Origin: Streptomyces sp. Edi2
GTDB lineage: Bacteria > Actinomycetota > Actinomycetes > Streptomycetales > Streptomycetaceae
Length of the DNA stretch: 64,000 nt
Reading direction: 5' to 3'
Assembly: GCF_040253635.1 (NCBI RefSeq)
Contig: NZ_JBEJGX010000003.1
Location: forward strand, 682,001 to 746,000
A program made the translations under genes and the position numbers. Every line of letters starts with the position of its first letter. Positions within the stretch are counted from its first letter, which is position 1. A model generated the notes under the pieces. That model made no database searches. It saw only the letters and a list, made by a program, of their open reading frames with translations, and was not told the DNA's origin. Shown here piece by piece: positions 27,642 through 35,946 of the stretch.

Positions 27642-29051
27642 ATGGGCGAGCACGAGATCTGTTACCGGGACGCGACCGACCTGGCAGAACTCATCAGCCG
27701 GCGGCAGGTCTCCGCGACCGAGGTGATGCAGGCCCACGTGGACCGCATCGAGGCGGTCAACCCGAAGGTCAACGCCGTCGTGACGGTGGTCGCCGAACAG
27801 GCCCTCGCCGCGGCGCGCGCCGCCGATCGAGCGGTCGGGACAGGCACCGCCGTGGGTCCGCTGCACGGTGTCCCGTTCACCGTCAAGGACTCGTTGGATG
27901 TGGCGGGGACTGTGACCACACGCGGCTCGTCACTGTTCCGGGACCGGGTTCCCGAGAGGGACGCGACCGCGGTGGCCCGGTTCCGGGCAGCCGGTGGGAT
28001 TCCCCTGGCCAAGACGAACTTGCCGGAGTTCTCCTACTGGACCGAAACCGACAACTTGATCACCGGCAGGTCCCTCAATCCCTGGGACGGCGCGCGCACT
28101 CCAGGCGGTTCGAGCGGCGGGGAGTCGGCCGCGATCGCCGCCGGAATGTCGCCGCTCGGGCTCGGCAGCGACGTCGCCATCTCGGTGCGGGGGCCGGCCC
28201 ACGACACCGGCATCGTCGCGCTGAAGGCGACCCGCGGACGGATACCGATCACCGGACACTGGCCCGAGGTGCCCCGCCGTTTTTGGCACGTCGGTCCGAT
28301 GGCCCGCAGTGTGCGGGACATCATGACCGCCTTGAAGATCCTCTCGGGCCCCGACGGGGCCGACGGCTACGTACGGCACGCGCCGCGGATCACCGACCGG
28401 CCGGGCCACGTGGCGGGGCTGCGGGTGGGCTGGGCGGCCGAGCCCACCTTCGGCCCGGTGGACCGCGAGGTGACGGACACCGTCATGGCCGCGGCCGACG
28501 CGTTGCGGACGCTGGGCTGCACCGTCGAGCCGGCCCCGCTGGAAGAGTTGGAGACCCTGGACGCGACCGCGCTGAGCGCAGCGTTGTTCACCGCCGAGGT
28601 CGTGCCGTACTTCCGGCAGGCCGTCGACGGCCGCGAGTCCGAGCTGCACGGCGTCATCCAGCGGGCGCTCACCGCCCCGGACGTGCCGGCGGCCGACTAT
28701 GTCGCAGCGCAGCAGCAGGTCGAGGTGCTCGGCTCCCTGTTCGCCGGATACTTCGAGCGTTACGACGTGCTGCTGTGCCCCGTGTGCCCCATCCCCGCGC
28801 CACCGCATGCCCGGTCGAAGTTCACCGTCGGAGACGTCACCGTCCCGGCACGCGGCATCATGCGCGCGACCGTTCCCTTCAACCTCACCGGTCTGCCCGC
28901 GCTCTCGCTGCCCTTCGGGGCCACATGCGAGAAACTGCCGATCGGCGTCCAGCTCGTCTCCCGCTGGTACGACGAAGCCACCCTCCTGCGCCTCGGTGCC
29001 GCACTGGAGTCGGTCAGCCCCGTGCGAGACCGGCGCCCTGAGCTGACCTGA
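27642..29051 (+). CDS. Amidase-signature family hydrolase
   Basis: 469 residues. The Ser-cisSer-Lys triad can be read directly: K82 in PFTVKDS, S157 in [10 protein letters not shown], and nucleophile S181 in [11 protein letters not shown]; the 24-residue spacing from cis-Ser to Ser matches the family. The usual GSDTGGSIRxPA is changed to [12 protein letters not shown], which may affect substrate choice. The family hydrolyses amides (including indole-acetamide, fatty amides and peptide amides). GGAAAGGCGG precedes the ATG. No partner gene such as gatB is nearby, so it is not a glutamyl-tRNA amidotransferase. Confidence 0.88.
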   Translation: MGEHEICYRDATDLAELISRRQVSATEVMQAHVDRIEAVNPKVNAVVTVVAEQALAAARAADRAVGTGTAVGPLHGVPFTVKDSLDVAGTVTTRGSSLFRDRVPERDATAVARFRAAGGIPLAKTNLPEFSYWTETDNLITGRSLNPWDGARTPGGSSGGESAAIAAGMSPLGLGSDVAISVRGPAHDTGIVALKATRGRIPITGHWPEVPRRFWHVGPMARSVRDIMTALKILSGPDGADGYVRHAPRITDRPGHVAGLRVGWAAEPTFGPVDREVTDTVMAAADALRTLGCTVEPAPLEELETLDATALSAALFTAEVVPYFRQAVDGRESELHGVIQRALTAPDVPAADYVAAQQQVEVLGSLFAGYFERYDVLLCPVCPIPAPPHARSKFTVGDVTVPARGIMRATVPFNLTGLPALSLPFGATCEKLPIGVQLVSRWYDEATLLRLGAALESVSPVRDRRPELT

Positions 29052-29131
29052 TGTGCGGGTGAACGGCGCTACTGCTCCACTGTCGTGGCCGTAGCCGCGG
29101 TCGCCGAGCACCACCCCACCCCACTCTCGCG

Positions 29132-29313
29132 TTACCGCGGTTGAAGGAACTCCCGTGCCCCACGCAACCGTGTGTGTACGCGCCTCTGTGTGGCACTGCT
29201 GTCGAGGCGGACGTCGAGCGCCCCGGGCACCGGGCTGTCGGCTCGACGCCCGGCAGGCAGCCGGGTTGCGTCGAGTCCGTCGCGCCGAGCGATGAGAACG
29301 CCGAGTTCATAGC
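29132..29313 (-). pseudogene. RmlD-like sugar-nucleotide reductase, 3' fragment
   Basis: Read leftward from the CATAGC repeat, the frame gives Tyr-Glu-Leu-Gly then VLIARRDGLDATRLPAG, then ADSPVPGALDVRLDSSATQ, and ends REFLQPR and TAA at 29132. This is the C-terminus of the RmlD/NAD-epimerase-like reductase whose N-terminus is at 37117-37765. The two parts join at Ser-Arg-Tyr/Glu-Leu-Gly with no lost or gained base when the 7.8-kb element is removed along with one CATAGC. As it stands this part has no start and is not expressed as a useful protein. Confidence 0.88.
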
Positions 29314-29338
29314 TTCCCTGATGCTTGAGCGTGTTCAA
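29308..29338 (+). repeat. Left end of transposon: CATAGC plus terminal repeat
   Basis: CATAGC (29308-29313) is followed by TTCCCTG, 11 bases, and TGTTCA. The right end, read on the other strand, has the same pattern with the same spacing. Confidence 0.85.
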
Positions 29339-29357
29339 GCGTCAGTGGAGGTAGCAG

Positions 29358-30376
29358 TTGAGTACGTGGCAAGTGGTGCGGGTACCGGATCCGGGCCGGT
29401 GGGGGACGCTCCCCGCTGAGGGGGTTATGGGGGTGCGGGATCTGCCCGAGGCGGTTACCCGGATCGGTCTCAAACCGGGTGATCCGGTGTTCGTTCGGCC
29501 GGAGGACCGGGAGGCGGCGGCGTTCACGAAGCTGTTCCGGTGGGGCGATGTACGCCCGCTGCCGGTGGACGTGTCGCGGCAGGAGGACCGGGCGGCGGAC
29601 TCGGTCAGTTCGCGGGTGTCGTGGCTGACGCCGCGAACCCGGGGCCTGTGGTCCGACGTCGGTCTGCGCGGCCACACCCGTGCTGGTTTGCCAGCGCCAG
29701 GGGGGATTCCCGGACGGAGATGCGGAACACGAGCTTTGTTCAGCTGCTGCTGTCCTCGGCCCTGAGGCGGCAGGAGGGCGGGTCGTTGCTGACGTTCGAG
29801 CTGCCGACCCAACGTCTTCGGCACGGGCGATATTGCCATGGCCGAACAGCCGGTGCCGTGAGGCGGTCGAAGAACAGCCGCGTGTTCTACGCCACGGTGG
29901 ACGCGGTCGGGCAGGTCGAGGTCTACATCCAGTCCGAGCGGGCTTGGGCAATCCAGCGAGCACAGGCAGCGGGCCGTTACGAGCGGCTGCCGGTGATGCG
30001 GCTTATCACTCGGGTGACGAATGGGCGGCACCCGACGGTGGAGTGGGTGGACCGGAACGGTGTCGCCGGTGCTCGGGAGCTGAGCCGTCTGGGCTGGATG
30101 GACCGGCAGTCACTGTTTCTGGAGGGGGCAGAGGGGCCGGAGCCTGCTTATCTGTGGCTGACGGAGCAGGGTCTGCCGATGGCACCTGAGCGGTGGAACG
30201 GGGTGTTCATGACCGCGAACCTGCGCTGCGAGGAAACGTTGCTCACCGAGGAGGAGCGGAAGATCACCCGGGACTTCCGGCTTGCGGAGGTGCTGGGGAA
30301 GTCTCCGTAGGCGACGCCGCATTCTGCTCGGCACTCGGCGGCGCTCTATTTGCTGATCGTGCTGAATGGGCGGGCA
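29358..30376 (+). pseudogene. Tyrosine site-specific recombinase, multiply mutated
   Basis: Starts with TTG at 29358 and GGAGG eight bases upstream (MSTWQVVRVPDPGRW). After VRPEDREAAAFTKLFRW a core-binding segment of about 50 residues appears to be deleted compared with the family as I know it. At 29700-29705 a run of six G shifts the frame, and the family sequence continues in the next frame (DSRTEMRNTSFVQLLLSS, FYATVDAVGQVE, GRYERLPVMRLITRV). At 30308-30310 a TAG replaces the expected Tyr codon, and directly after it the catalytic box ATPHSARHS still reads in frame up to about 30376. So it carries three separate lesions: deletion, frameshift and nonsense. Confidence 0.82.
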
Positions 30377-30410
30377 ATCCCCATAGCCCGAACGTCTCTG
30401 CCATCCGACG

Positions 30411-30848
30411 CCCGAGCACCTCAAGTTCGACAACAAGCACGCCCACCTGGTCCTGGGCCGCCACCCCGTCCTGCTGCCGCCAAGGCTCGCCGAACTCCTC
30501 CGTCAACTTGCCGAACAGCCTCAGCTGCGGCCGCTGCTCTCGCGAGTTCACCCAGGGCCTCGGTGGCTCTTCCCGGGCATGGTCCCGGGCAAGCCGATCT
30601 CGACGCACGGCATGACCCAGAAGCTGGGCCGCCATGGCATCCCGGTTCGCACCGCGCGTAACGCGGCGCTGGCTGCTCTCGCTGCTGATCTCCCCAGCCC
30701 GATCCTCGCCGACGTGACCGGGATGCACCGCCACACCGCACTCCGCTGGGTCGCCTACGCCCGACGCGACTGGGCCGAGTACCTCGCCGCACGAGCTGAG
30801 GACGAGGCGAACAAGCGGAAGAAGAGAGGCACCGACGAAAGTCGCTGA
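30411..30848 (+). pseudogene. Second recombinase, 3' fragment
   Basis: The frame is open from about 30411 (HLKFDNKHAHLVLGRHPVLL) and has no start or N-terminal half. It contains WLFPGMVPGKPIS, then GRHGIPVRTARNAAL, and LADVTGMHRHTALRWV with ARRDWAEYLA, matching the C-terminal part of the second type of integrase often paired with the first in actinobacterial elements. The catalytic Arg region (RTARNAAL) is degenerate, as is usual for this type. It ends in a Lys/Arg-rich tail at 30848. A small in-frame ATG at 30579 is not a credible start. Confidence 0.7.
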
Positions 30849-30990
30849 CCTTGGGCTGCGCAGGACTTCAGAGAGATCGTTTCCCGCGGTGCCCGGCCAT
30901 TCTCCCGCAGCCGAGGGGAACAGGTTGGATGGCGGTCGACAGCGCGGGCCTGGGAGAAGCCGGCTGGCTTCGGGTGTGCGCTCCCGTTCG

Positions 30991-31690
30991 TCAGGCGGAT
31001 ACGGCACCGACCAGGCCGCCGTCGATGACGAGGTCCTGGCCGTTGACGTAGGAGGCGTCGGACGAGGCGAGGAATGCCACCGCTGCTGCGATCTCCTCCG
31101 GCTGTCCGAAGCGGCCTGCGGCGATCCGGTCGGTCAGCGCCTTCGTCTCCGCCGCGCTCAGTGCGGCGGACGGGTACATGGGGGTGTCGATGTACCCGGG
31201 GCTGATGGAGTTGACGCGCATGCCGCGCGGGGCGAGTGCGGCGGCGAGGGTCCGGGCCAGGTTGTGCACGGCGGCTTTGGTCGCCGAGTACAGGGTGAGG
31301 ACGCTGTTGCCCCGGTGGATGGTCCACGATGCGTTGATGACGATCGAGCCTCCGTCCGCCAGCAGTGGCAGTGCCTTTGGGGCGGTGAAGAACACCCCCT
31401 TGAAGTTGATACGCCGTGGTCGAAGTCAGGCTCGGCGATCTTGTCGAACGGCAGGAACGTGCCGGTGCCCGCGTTCGCGAAGAGGCTGTCGAGACGGCCG
31501 TGACGGTCGCGGACCGTCTCCATCAGCGCGTCCACCGCGGCGAGGTCGGCGGCGTCGGCCACGACTCCCGAGGCGTTGGGGCCGAGCTGCTGGACGACGG
31601 TGTCCACTCGTGCGCGGGTGCGGCCGGTGACGATGACGTGAGCGCCTTCGGTGATGAGGCGGTGTGCGGTCGCCAGGCCCATGCCGCTAG
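30991..31690 (-). pseudogene. Short-chain dehydrogenase (SDR-A), main part, interrupted
   Basis: Leftward from the CTAG at 31687-31690: SGMGLATAHRLITEGAHVIV, then LDSLFANAGTGTFLPF, then a frameshift near 31410, then FKGVFFTAPKALPLLADGG, the catalytic LYSATKAAVH (Tyr-x3-Lys), SPGYIDTPMY, and GQDLVIDGGLVGAVSA to the stop. The missing N-terminus, MNRFTGKTVLITGG, lies at 33905-33951. Joining them at CTAG gives ITGGTSGMGLATAH without any change. The gene was therefore an ordinary NAD(P)-dependent dehydrogenase of about 240 residues, third in an operon with the hydrolase and oxidoreductase. It now has both an insertion and a frameshift. Confidence 0.87.
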
Positions 31691-32005
31691 GGTCTGTTGC
31701 GAAAGTGCTGGTTACATCCACTCGTTGAGGATTGCGAGCAGCACGGTCGCCCTGTAGAGGACTGCGAGCTTGTCGTACCTCGTGGCTGGAGCCCGGAGGC
31801 GCTTGAGGCGGTTGATCCCGCACTCGACCGCGTGCCGCTGCTTGTAGTCGTCCTGGTCGAACTTGGGCGGCCGTCCACCTCGCCATCCGCGCTTGAGGCG
31901 GTTGCGGACGCGGTTCGTCGGGACCTTGATCCGCTTGCTTGGAGTGCACTCCACGGCCATAGCGTTGAGACATCGGAACCGAAACCCCACGCGTCGACGC
32001 ATCAT
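31691..32005 (-). mobile_element. IS5-family fragment with transposase C-terminus
   Basis: The end GGGTCTGTTGCGAAAGTG begins directly next to CTAG, and looks like the terminus of IS5-type elements. The minus-strand frame gives [20 protein letters not shown], then [19 protein letters not shown] and ends at 31712, the C-terminal part of an IS5-family transposase (the ExxxxRR/K region). The catalytic N-terminal half and the other IS end are missing. CTAG fits the YTAR-like target preference reported for part of the IS5 family. Confidence 0.72.
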
Positions 32006-32033
32006 CCCGCACGATCAACTGAAAAGACGGCAA

Positions 32034-32828
32034 GTGGTAGACAACCAATTCACAACGCATGCAGAACTTTTCGATCTGCGTGGAAAGCGCGCGCTCGTCA
32101 CCGGTGGCACCCGAGGCATCGGAATGATGATCGCGCGTGGCCTTCTCCAGGCGGGCGTCCGCGTGGTCATCAGCTCACGCAACGCAGAAGCGTGCGCTCA
32201 GGCGCAGGAACAGCTTTCCACATTTGGTGAGGTGTGGGCCATCCCCGCCGACCTGTCCCGCCACGACGAGTGTCGGCGACTGTCCGACCTCGTCACCGCC
32301 GACTCGGAGCGTCTCGATATCCTCGTCAACAACGCGGGCGCCATGTGGGACGAGCCGCTGGCGACGTTCCCAGACGCGGCCTGGGACACGGTCGTCGACC
32401 TCAACCTGAAGTCGCCGTTCTGGCTGGTCCAGGCGCTGCTGCCCGCACTTCGCAGGGCGGGTACCGCCGACGATCCCGCGCGGATCATCAACATCGGTAG
32501 CATCGCCGCCATCCACGTCCCCCAGCGGCCCAACTACTCGTACTCCAGCAGCAAGGCCGCACTGCATCAACTCACCAGAGTGCTCGCCAGGGAACTAGGA
32601 CCGCAGCACGTCACCGTGAACGCCGTGGCGCCGGGGGCGTTCCCGTCGGCGATGATGGCTGCAACCCTCGATGAGTTCGGCGAGGCGATCGCGGCGTCGG
32701 CCCCGCTACGCCGGATCGGCCGTGACGACGACATGGCGGGTGTCGCCGTGTTCCTCGCCAGCCGGGCAGGCGCATACCTAACGGGCGCCGTGATCCCCGT
32801 CGACGGCGGCATCGCCACAACCGCGTAG
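32034..32828 (+). CDS. Short-chain dehydrogenase/reductase (SDR-B)
   Basis: 264 residues if started at GTG 32034 (VVDNQFTTHAELF); the ribosome-binding site is weak, so the start is uncertain. All classical SDR motifs are present: ALVTGGTRGIG (cofactor loop), ILVNNAGAMWDEP, active Ser region IINIGSIAAIH, Tyr-x3-Lys in NYSYSSSKAALHQ, and C-terminal TGAVIPVDGGIA. It is an intact gene inside the 2.2-kb insertion, oriented opposite to SDR-A and only distantly similar to it. It lies between an IS5 fragment and an IS481-type element, so it was probably brought in from elsewhere. Substrate unknown. Confidence 0.85.
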   Translation: MVDNQFTTHAELFDLRGKRALVTGGTRGIGMMIARGLLQAGVRVVISSRNAEACAQAQEQLSTFGEVWAIPADLSRHDECRRLSDLVTADSERLDILVNNAGAMWDEPLATFPDAAWDTVVDLNLKSPFWLVQALLPALRRAGTADDPARIINIGSIAAIHVPQRPNYSYSSSKAALHQLTRVLARELGPQHVTVNAVAPGAFPSAMMAATLDEFGEAIAASAPLRRIGRDDDMAGVAVFLASRAGAYLTGAVIPVDGGIATTA

Positions 32829-32833
32829 GCCGC

Positions 32834-33787
32834 CTAGGTGTGTTGTCCGGAGAGGTTGGTGACGCGGCTGGCTGGGGTGTGGCCGCTGATTCCGGTGTGG
32901 GGTCGGTGGTAGTTGTACCAGTCGAGCCAGTCGGGAAATGCGGCTTGGCGTTCGGCGTCTGAGGTGTAGGGCTGGTGGTAGGCCCATTCGTCGAGCAGGG
33001 TGCGGTGGAAGCGTTCGACCTTGCCGTTGGTCTGTGGGCGCCAGGGTCGTGTCCAGCGCGGTTGTATGCCCAGGTCGCGGCAGGTCTGGCGCCAGGTGTT
33101 CTTGCTGTAGGCCCAGGCGTTGTCGGTCAGCACACGCTCGACGGTGATCCCCCGGGCGGCGAACCAGGCCATGGCCCGCGTGAGGAAGCTCGCGCAGGTG
33201 GCCGCCTTCTCGTCGGGGAGGTCTTCGGTGTAGGCGAGTCGGGTGTGGTCGTCCAGAGCGGTATGGAGGTAGGCGAGTCCGGCGCCGGTGCGGTTCTTGC
33301 GGCCGGCGGCCCGGCCGAGGGCTTTGTGGCCGCCGCCGTCGGGGATGCGGCCGAGTTTCTTGACGTCGATGTGGACCAGTTCGCCGGGGCGGGCGCGTTC
33401 GTAGCGGCGGACGGGTTCACCGGTGGCCCGGTCGGTGGCGGCCAGCGGCGGCAGGCCGTGGCGCCTGAGGATGCGGTGGGCGGTGGAAGCTGCGACACCG
33501 GCACGGACGGCCAGCCGCAGCGGGCCGATCCGGTGCTCGCGTCGCATGCGGACGACCTCGTCCTCCACCGCTGCGGACGTGCGGTGAGGCTGGTGGTGGG
33601 GCCTGCTGGAGCGGTCCTTCATCCCCGCATGACCATGACGTTGGTAGCGGCCGGCCCAGCGTGCCGCTGTCGTGTGGCTGACCTGGAACCGTTCCGCGGC
33701 CCGGCGCAACGGCCAGCCGTCATCGACGACGCACCGGGCCAGACGCAGCCTGCCGGTCGGCGTCAGCGGGGCGTTACGGTGGATCAC
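32834..33787 (-). CDS. IS481-family transposase
   Basis: 317 residues from GTG at 33787, chosen because AGGAGG lies just upstream and it starts with the family-typical VIHRNAPLTPTGRLRLARCV. An N-terminal helix-turn-helix (WPLRRAAERFQVSHTTAARW) is followed by the DDE integrase core: D in VHIDVKKLGRIPD, D in LTDNAWAYS, and E in NGKVERFHRTL. It ends RVTNLSGQHT. The stop codon TAG lies in the flanking CTAG, outside the element proper, so the element takes its stop from the target site. It appears intact and could be active. Confidence 0.9.
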   Translation of the reverse strand: MIHRNAPLTPTGRLRLARCVVDDGWPLRRAAERFQVSHTTAARWAGRYQRHGHAGMKDRSSRPHHQPHRTSAAVEDEVVRMRREHRIGPLRLAVRAGVAASTAHRILRRHGLPPLAATDRATGEPVRRYERARPGELVHIDVKKLGRIPDGGGHKALGRAAGRKNRTGAGLAYLHTALDDHTRLAYTEDLPDEKAATCASFLTRAMAWFAARGITVERVLTDNAWAYSKNTWRQTCRDLGIQPRWTRPWRPQTNGKVERFHRTLLDEWAYHQPYTSDAERQAAFPDWLDWYNYHRPHTGISGHTPASRVTNLSGQHT

Positions 33788-33904
33788 GAGGGCCTCCTGG
33801 CATCGGTGCAGACTTCGCAATCCACACCGAAACCAGAAGGCCCTCCCTCTTTCAAGCACCCTGAGAGGCATGTCGCCTGTCACCAACGTCCCGGGACAAC
33901 ACAC
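32838..33904. mobile_element. IS481-family insertion sequence
   Basis: 1067 bp. Ends are inverted: GTGTGTTGTCC at 32838 and its complement GGACAACACAC ending at 33904, with a further matching GTTGGTGAC inside each end. It is flanked by CTAG on both sides (32834-32837 and 33905-33908), a 4-bp target duplication. It contains a single intact transposase gene. Both ends and the gene look functional. Confidence 0.9.
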
Positions 33905-33951
33905 CTAGTGCCGCCGGTGATGAGGACGGTCTTCCCGGTGAAGCGGTTCAT
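33905..33951 (-). pseudogene. SDR-A, 5' fragment
   Basis: Only 47 bp: ATG at 33951 then NRFTGKTVLITGG and Thr-Ser across CTAG. The ATG overlaps the stop of the hydrolase gene (ATGA), showing it was the next gene in that operon. It is the start of the dehydrogenase whose remainder is at 30991-31690. Confidence 0.85.
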
Positions 33952-34940
33952 GCCGATGCTCCCGTCAGGGTGCGCGTGATGTGGTCGGTGAGGTGGGGCA
34001 GCCAGTCGGCCCGTGCGTCGCCGAGGAGGTGGTCGCCGTGCGGTACGGACAGATAGGTGCCGTGCGGTGCCAGACGGGCCAGCGGCTCGCCGTTCGTCAC
34101 GCCGGGTATGACGTCCTGACCCCCGTCCACGACCAGCAGCGGGGCCGCGATACGGGGTGCCAGGGCAGAGAGGTCCACCTGGCGGACGAACGCGTGTGCA
34201 GCGTCGGGGCCGCCGGTGCGTCGGGCCATGATGTCCCGTACCGGCGGGGGCAGTTCCTCCCAGTCGAGGCGGAAGGGGCCGCTGACGGTTGCGGCCGCGG
34301 CCACGCGCGGCTCAAGCGCCGCGGTCCGGGCCGCGAAATAGCCGCCCAGACTCAGGCCGACGAGCCCGATGCGTGCGACGCCGAGGGCATCGATGACCCG
34401 GCCCACGACCTGCTCGTAGTCCGGACTGAAGGTTGTCGTGGCCGCGAGCACGCCCTGCCCGGGCCCGTCCATCGCGAACACCGCAAGCCCTCTGGCCAGC
34501 AGTGCGGAGGCCAGATCGAGGAACTCTTCCTTGGCCGAGTCCAGGCCGGGGACGACGACCACGGTGCCGGGAGCGTCGGCGGGGCCGCGCAGCCAGCCGG
34601 TGAATCCTTCACCGCTCACACGTCGGGCGCCGGGCTCCAGCGCAGTGAGTGCTCTGCTCAAGGCGTGGTCGGCCTCGACGGCGGCACGGCTTGCCTGCGC
34701 GTACGGCGTGAGCGTGGCGAGGTGGAACCACCGGGCCGCCATCAGCAGATGTTCCCCCGCGGAGACGGACGATCCCGCCTTCTCCGCGCGCTCCAGATAG
34801 GCGTGTCCGGTGCGCAAGAAGGACGCCTCCCAGTCGGCGACGGAGGTGAGGCCGTCGGTCACGCGCCGGTACTCGTGGGGGTCGACGCCCGCGCCGGTGG
34901 CGCGTGTCCACTGGGCGGCGGCGAACTCGGCGATGCTCAT
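33948..34940 (-). CDS. Alpha/beta hydrolase
   Basis: 330 residues. The nucleophile S197 is in the elbow GLSLGGYFA; the acid lies in VVDGGQDVIPG and the His in PHGDHLL. A helical N-terminal part of ~115 residues precedes the fold (WFHLATLTPYAQASRAAVEA), and VVVPGLDSAKEEFLDLA and AMDGPGQG follow. This layout matches the family of 2,6-dihydroxy-pseudooxynicotine hydrolase and FrsA-like enzymes, some of which cut C-C bonds. It overlaps the oxidoreductase gene upstream and SDR-A downstream (both ATGA), so the three were one coupled catabolic or detoxifying operon. Substrate unknown. Confidence 0.88.
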   Translation of the reverse strand: MSIAEFAAAQWTRATGAGVDPHEYRRVTDGLTSVADWEASFLRTGHAYLERAEKAGSSVSAGEHLLMAARWFHLATLTPYAQASRAAVEADHALSRALTALEPGARRVSGEGFTGWLRGPADAPGTVVVVPGLDSAKEEFLDLASALLARGLAVFAMDGPGQGVLAATTTFSPDYEQVVGRVIDALGVARIGLVGLSLGGYFAARTAALEPRVAAAATVSGPFRLDWEELPPPVRDIMARRTGGPDAAHAFVRQVDLSALAPRIAAPLLVVDGGQDVIPGVTNGEPLARLAPHGTYLSVPHGDHLLGDARADWLPHLTDHITRTLTGASA

Positions 34941-35857
34941 CGTGTTGCTCCTGTTGTCAGTACGGCCCTGCCGCGTATCCGGCGCTCCCGCAAGTCGACC
35001 AGCGTGTCGGCGGTCTCCGCCCAGGCGGCGATCCGGCCGATCTCCGGGTGCAGCCGCTCCTGCTCCACGAGACGTACCAGGGCTGCGAGGTCGGAGCCGT
35101 AGGGGGCACCGGCGTAGTGGAAGTGCTGGATCGTGACGCGCTCGGGCCCGCTCAGCAGTTGGAAGAAGTCGAGGGTCACCGGCGTGCGGCTTGCCTGGCC
35201 GAACCAGACGAGCAGCCCGCCGGGGCGCACCTTGGCCAGGGCGACCGGCAGATCCGGCCCGCCCGCAGACTCCAGCACGACGTCGAATGGTCCTTGAGCC
35301 GCCGCGACGTCGTGCACCACCTGCGCGCCCAGCTCCGCGAGCCGCTCGCCGCGAACCGGCGTGGCCGTGACCGCGGTCAGCTCGGCCCCAGCACCGACGG
35401 CCAGTTCGGTGACGTAGTGGCCAACCCCGCCCGCGGCGCCGGTCAGGAGCACCCGCCTGCCTGCCAGGGAACCGGCCGTACGCAGCAGGCGCAGGGCGGT
35501 GATCCCGGCCAGGGGCAGGGCTGCCGCCCGTACGCTGTCGATACTGTCCGGGAGCACCGCGAGCGAGTGCGTAGGCACGGCGGCGTACTCGGCCCAGCCG
35601 CCATGCGGCGGATGTCCGACCACACGGGTGCCGATGCCGGGCCCCGAGCCGTCGGCCGCCGCCTGCACGACGAGCCCCGCGATGTCCTTGCCGGGCAGCA
35701 TCCCCGGCCGGGGGTTTTCGAGGAGGAACGTCTCGCCCCTGTTCGGTGCGAACGCCTCGACCTTGACCAGTGCCTCACCGGGCTCCGGGACGGGCTGGGG
35801 AACCTCGGCGAAGGCGACGGGACGCGCCGCTTCCCCTGTAGGGATCAGTCTTTGCAT
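34937..35857 (-). CDS. Zinc-independent quinone/NADP oxidoreductase (MDR family)
   Basis: 306 residues from ATG at 35857 (MQRLIPTGEAARP). GGAGG is present but about 13 bases away, so the start is moderately sure. N-terminal GroES-like domain with PEPGEALVKVEAFAPNRGE and PGKDIAGLVV; Rossmann domain with VLLTGAAGGVGHYVTELAVGAG. The zinc ligands of alcohol dehydrogenases are absent, as in quinone oxidoreductases. First gene of the operon with hydrolase and SDR-A; divergent from the lysR gene, with a palindrome in the 89-bp space between. Confidence 0.9.
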   Translation of the reverse strand: MQRLIPTGEAARPVAFAEVPQPVPEPGEALVKVEAFAPNRGETFLLENPRPGMLPGKDIAGLVVQAAADGSGPGIGTRVVGHPPHGGWAEYAAVPTHSLAVLPDSIDSVRAAALPLAGITALRLLRTAGSLAGRRVLLTGAAGGVGHYVTELAVGAGAELTAVTATPVRGERLAELGAQVVHDVAAAQGPFDVVLESAGGPDLPVALAKVRPGGLLVWFGQASRTPVTLDFFQLLSGPERVTIQHFHYAGAPYGSDLAALVRLVEQERLHPEIGRIAAWAETADTLVDLRERRIRGRAVLTTGATR

Positions 35858-35913
35858 GCCGAGAATGCAACCTCCACGGCAGCCCGGTGATCCAACAACG
35901 CACACGCACAGCC

Positions 35914-35930
35914 GACAACTCTTAGTTGTC
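35914..35930. promoter_or_regulatory. Palindromic operator between oxidoreductase and lysR
   Basis: GACAACT-CTT-AGTTGTC, a perfect inverted repeat with 7-bp arms and 3-bp spacer, 17 bp before the lysR start and 57 bp before the oxidoreductase start. Likely the binding site of the adjacent LysR protein. Confidence 0.6.
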
Positions 35931-35946
35931 ACCTATGGTGGGAGCC

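Noticed and set aside
30579..30848. Stand-alone small gene starting at the ATG at 30579
   Set aside because: The family sequence continues upstream to about 30411 in the same frame; it is the 3' remnant of a recombinase.
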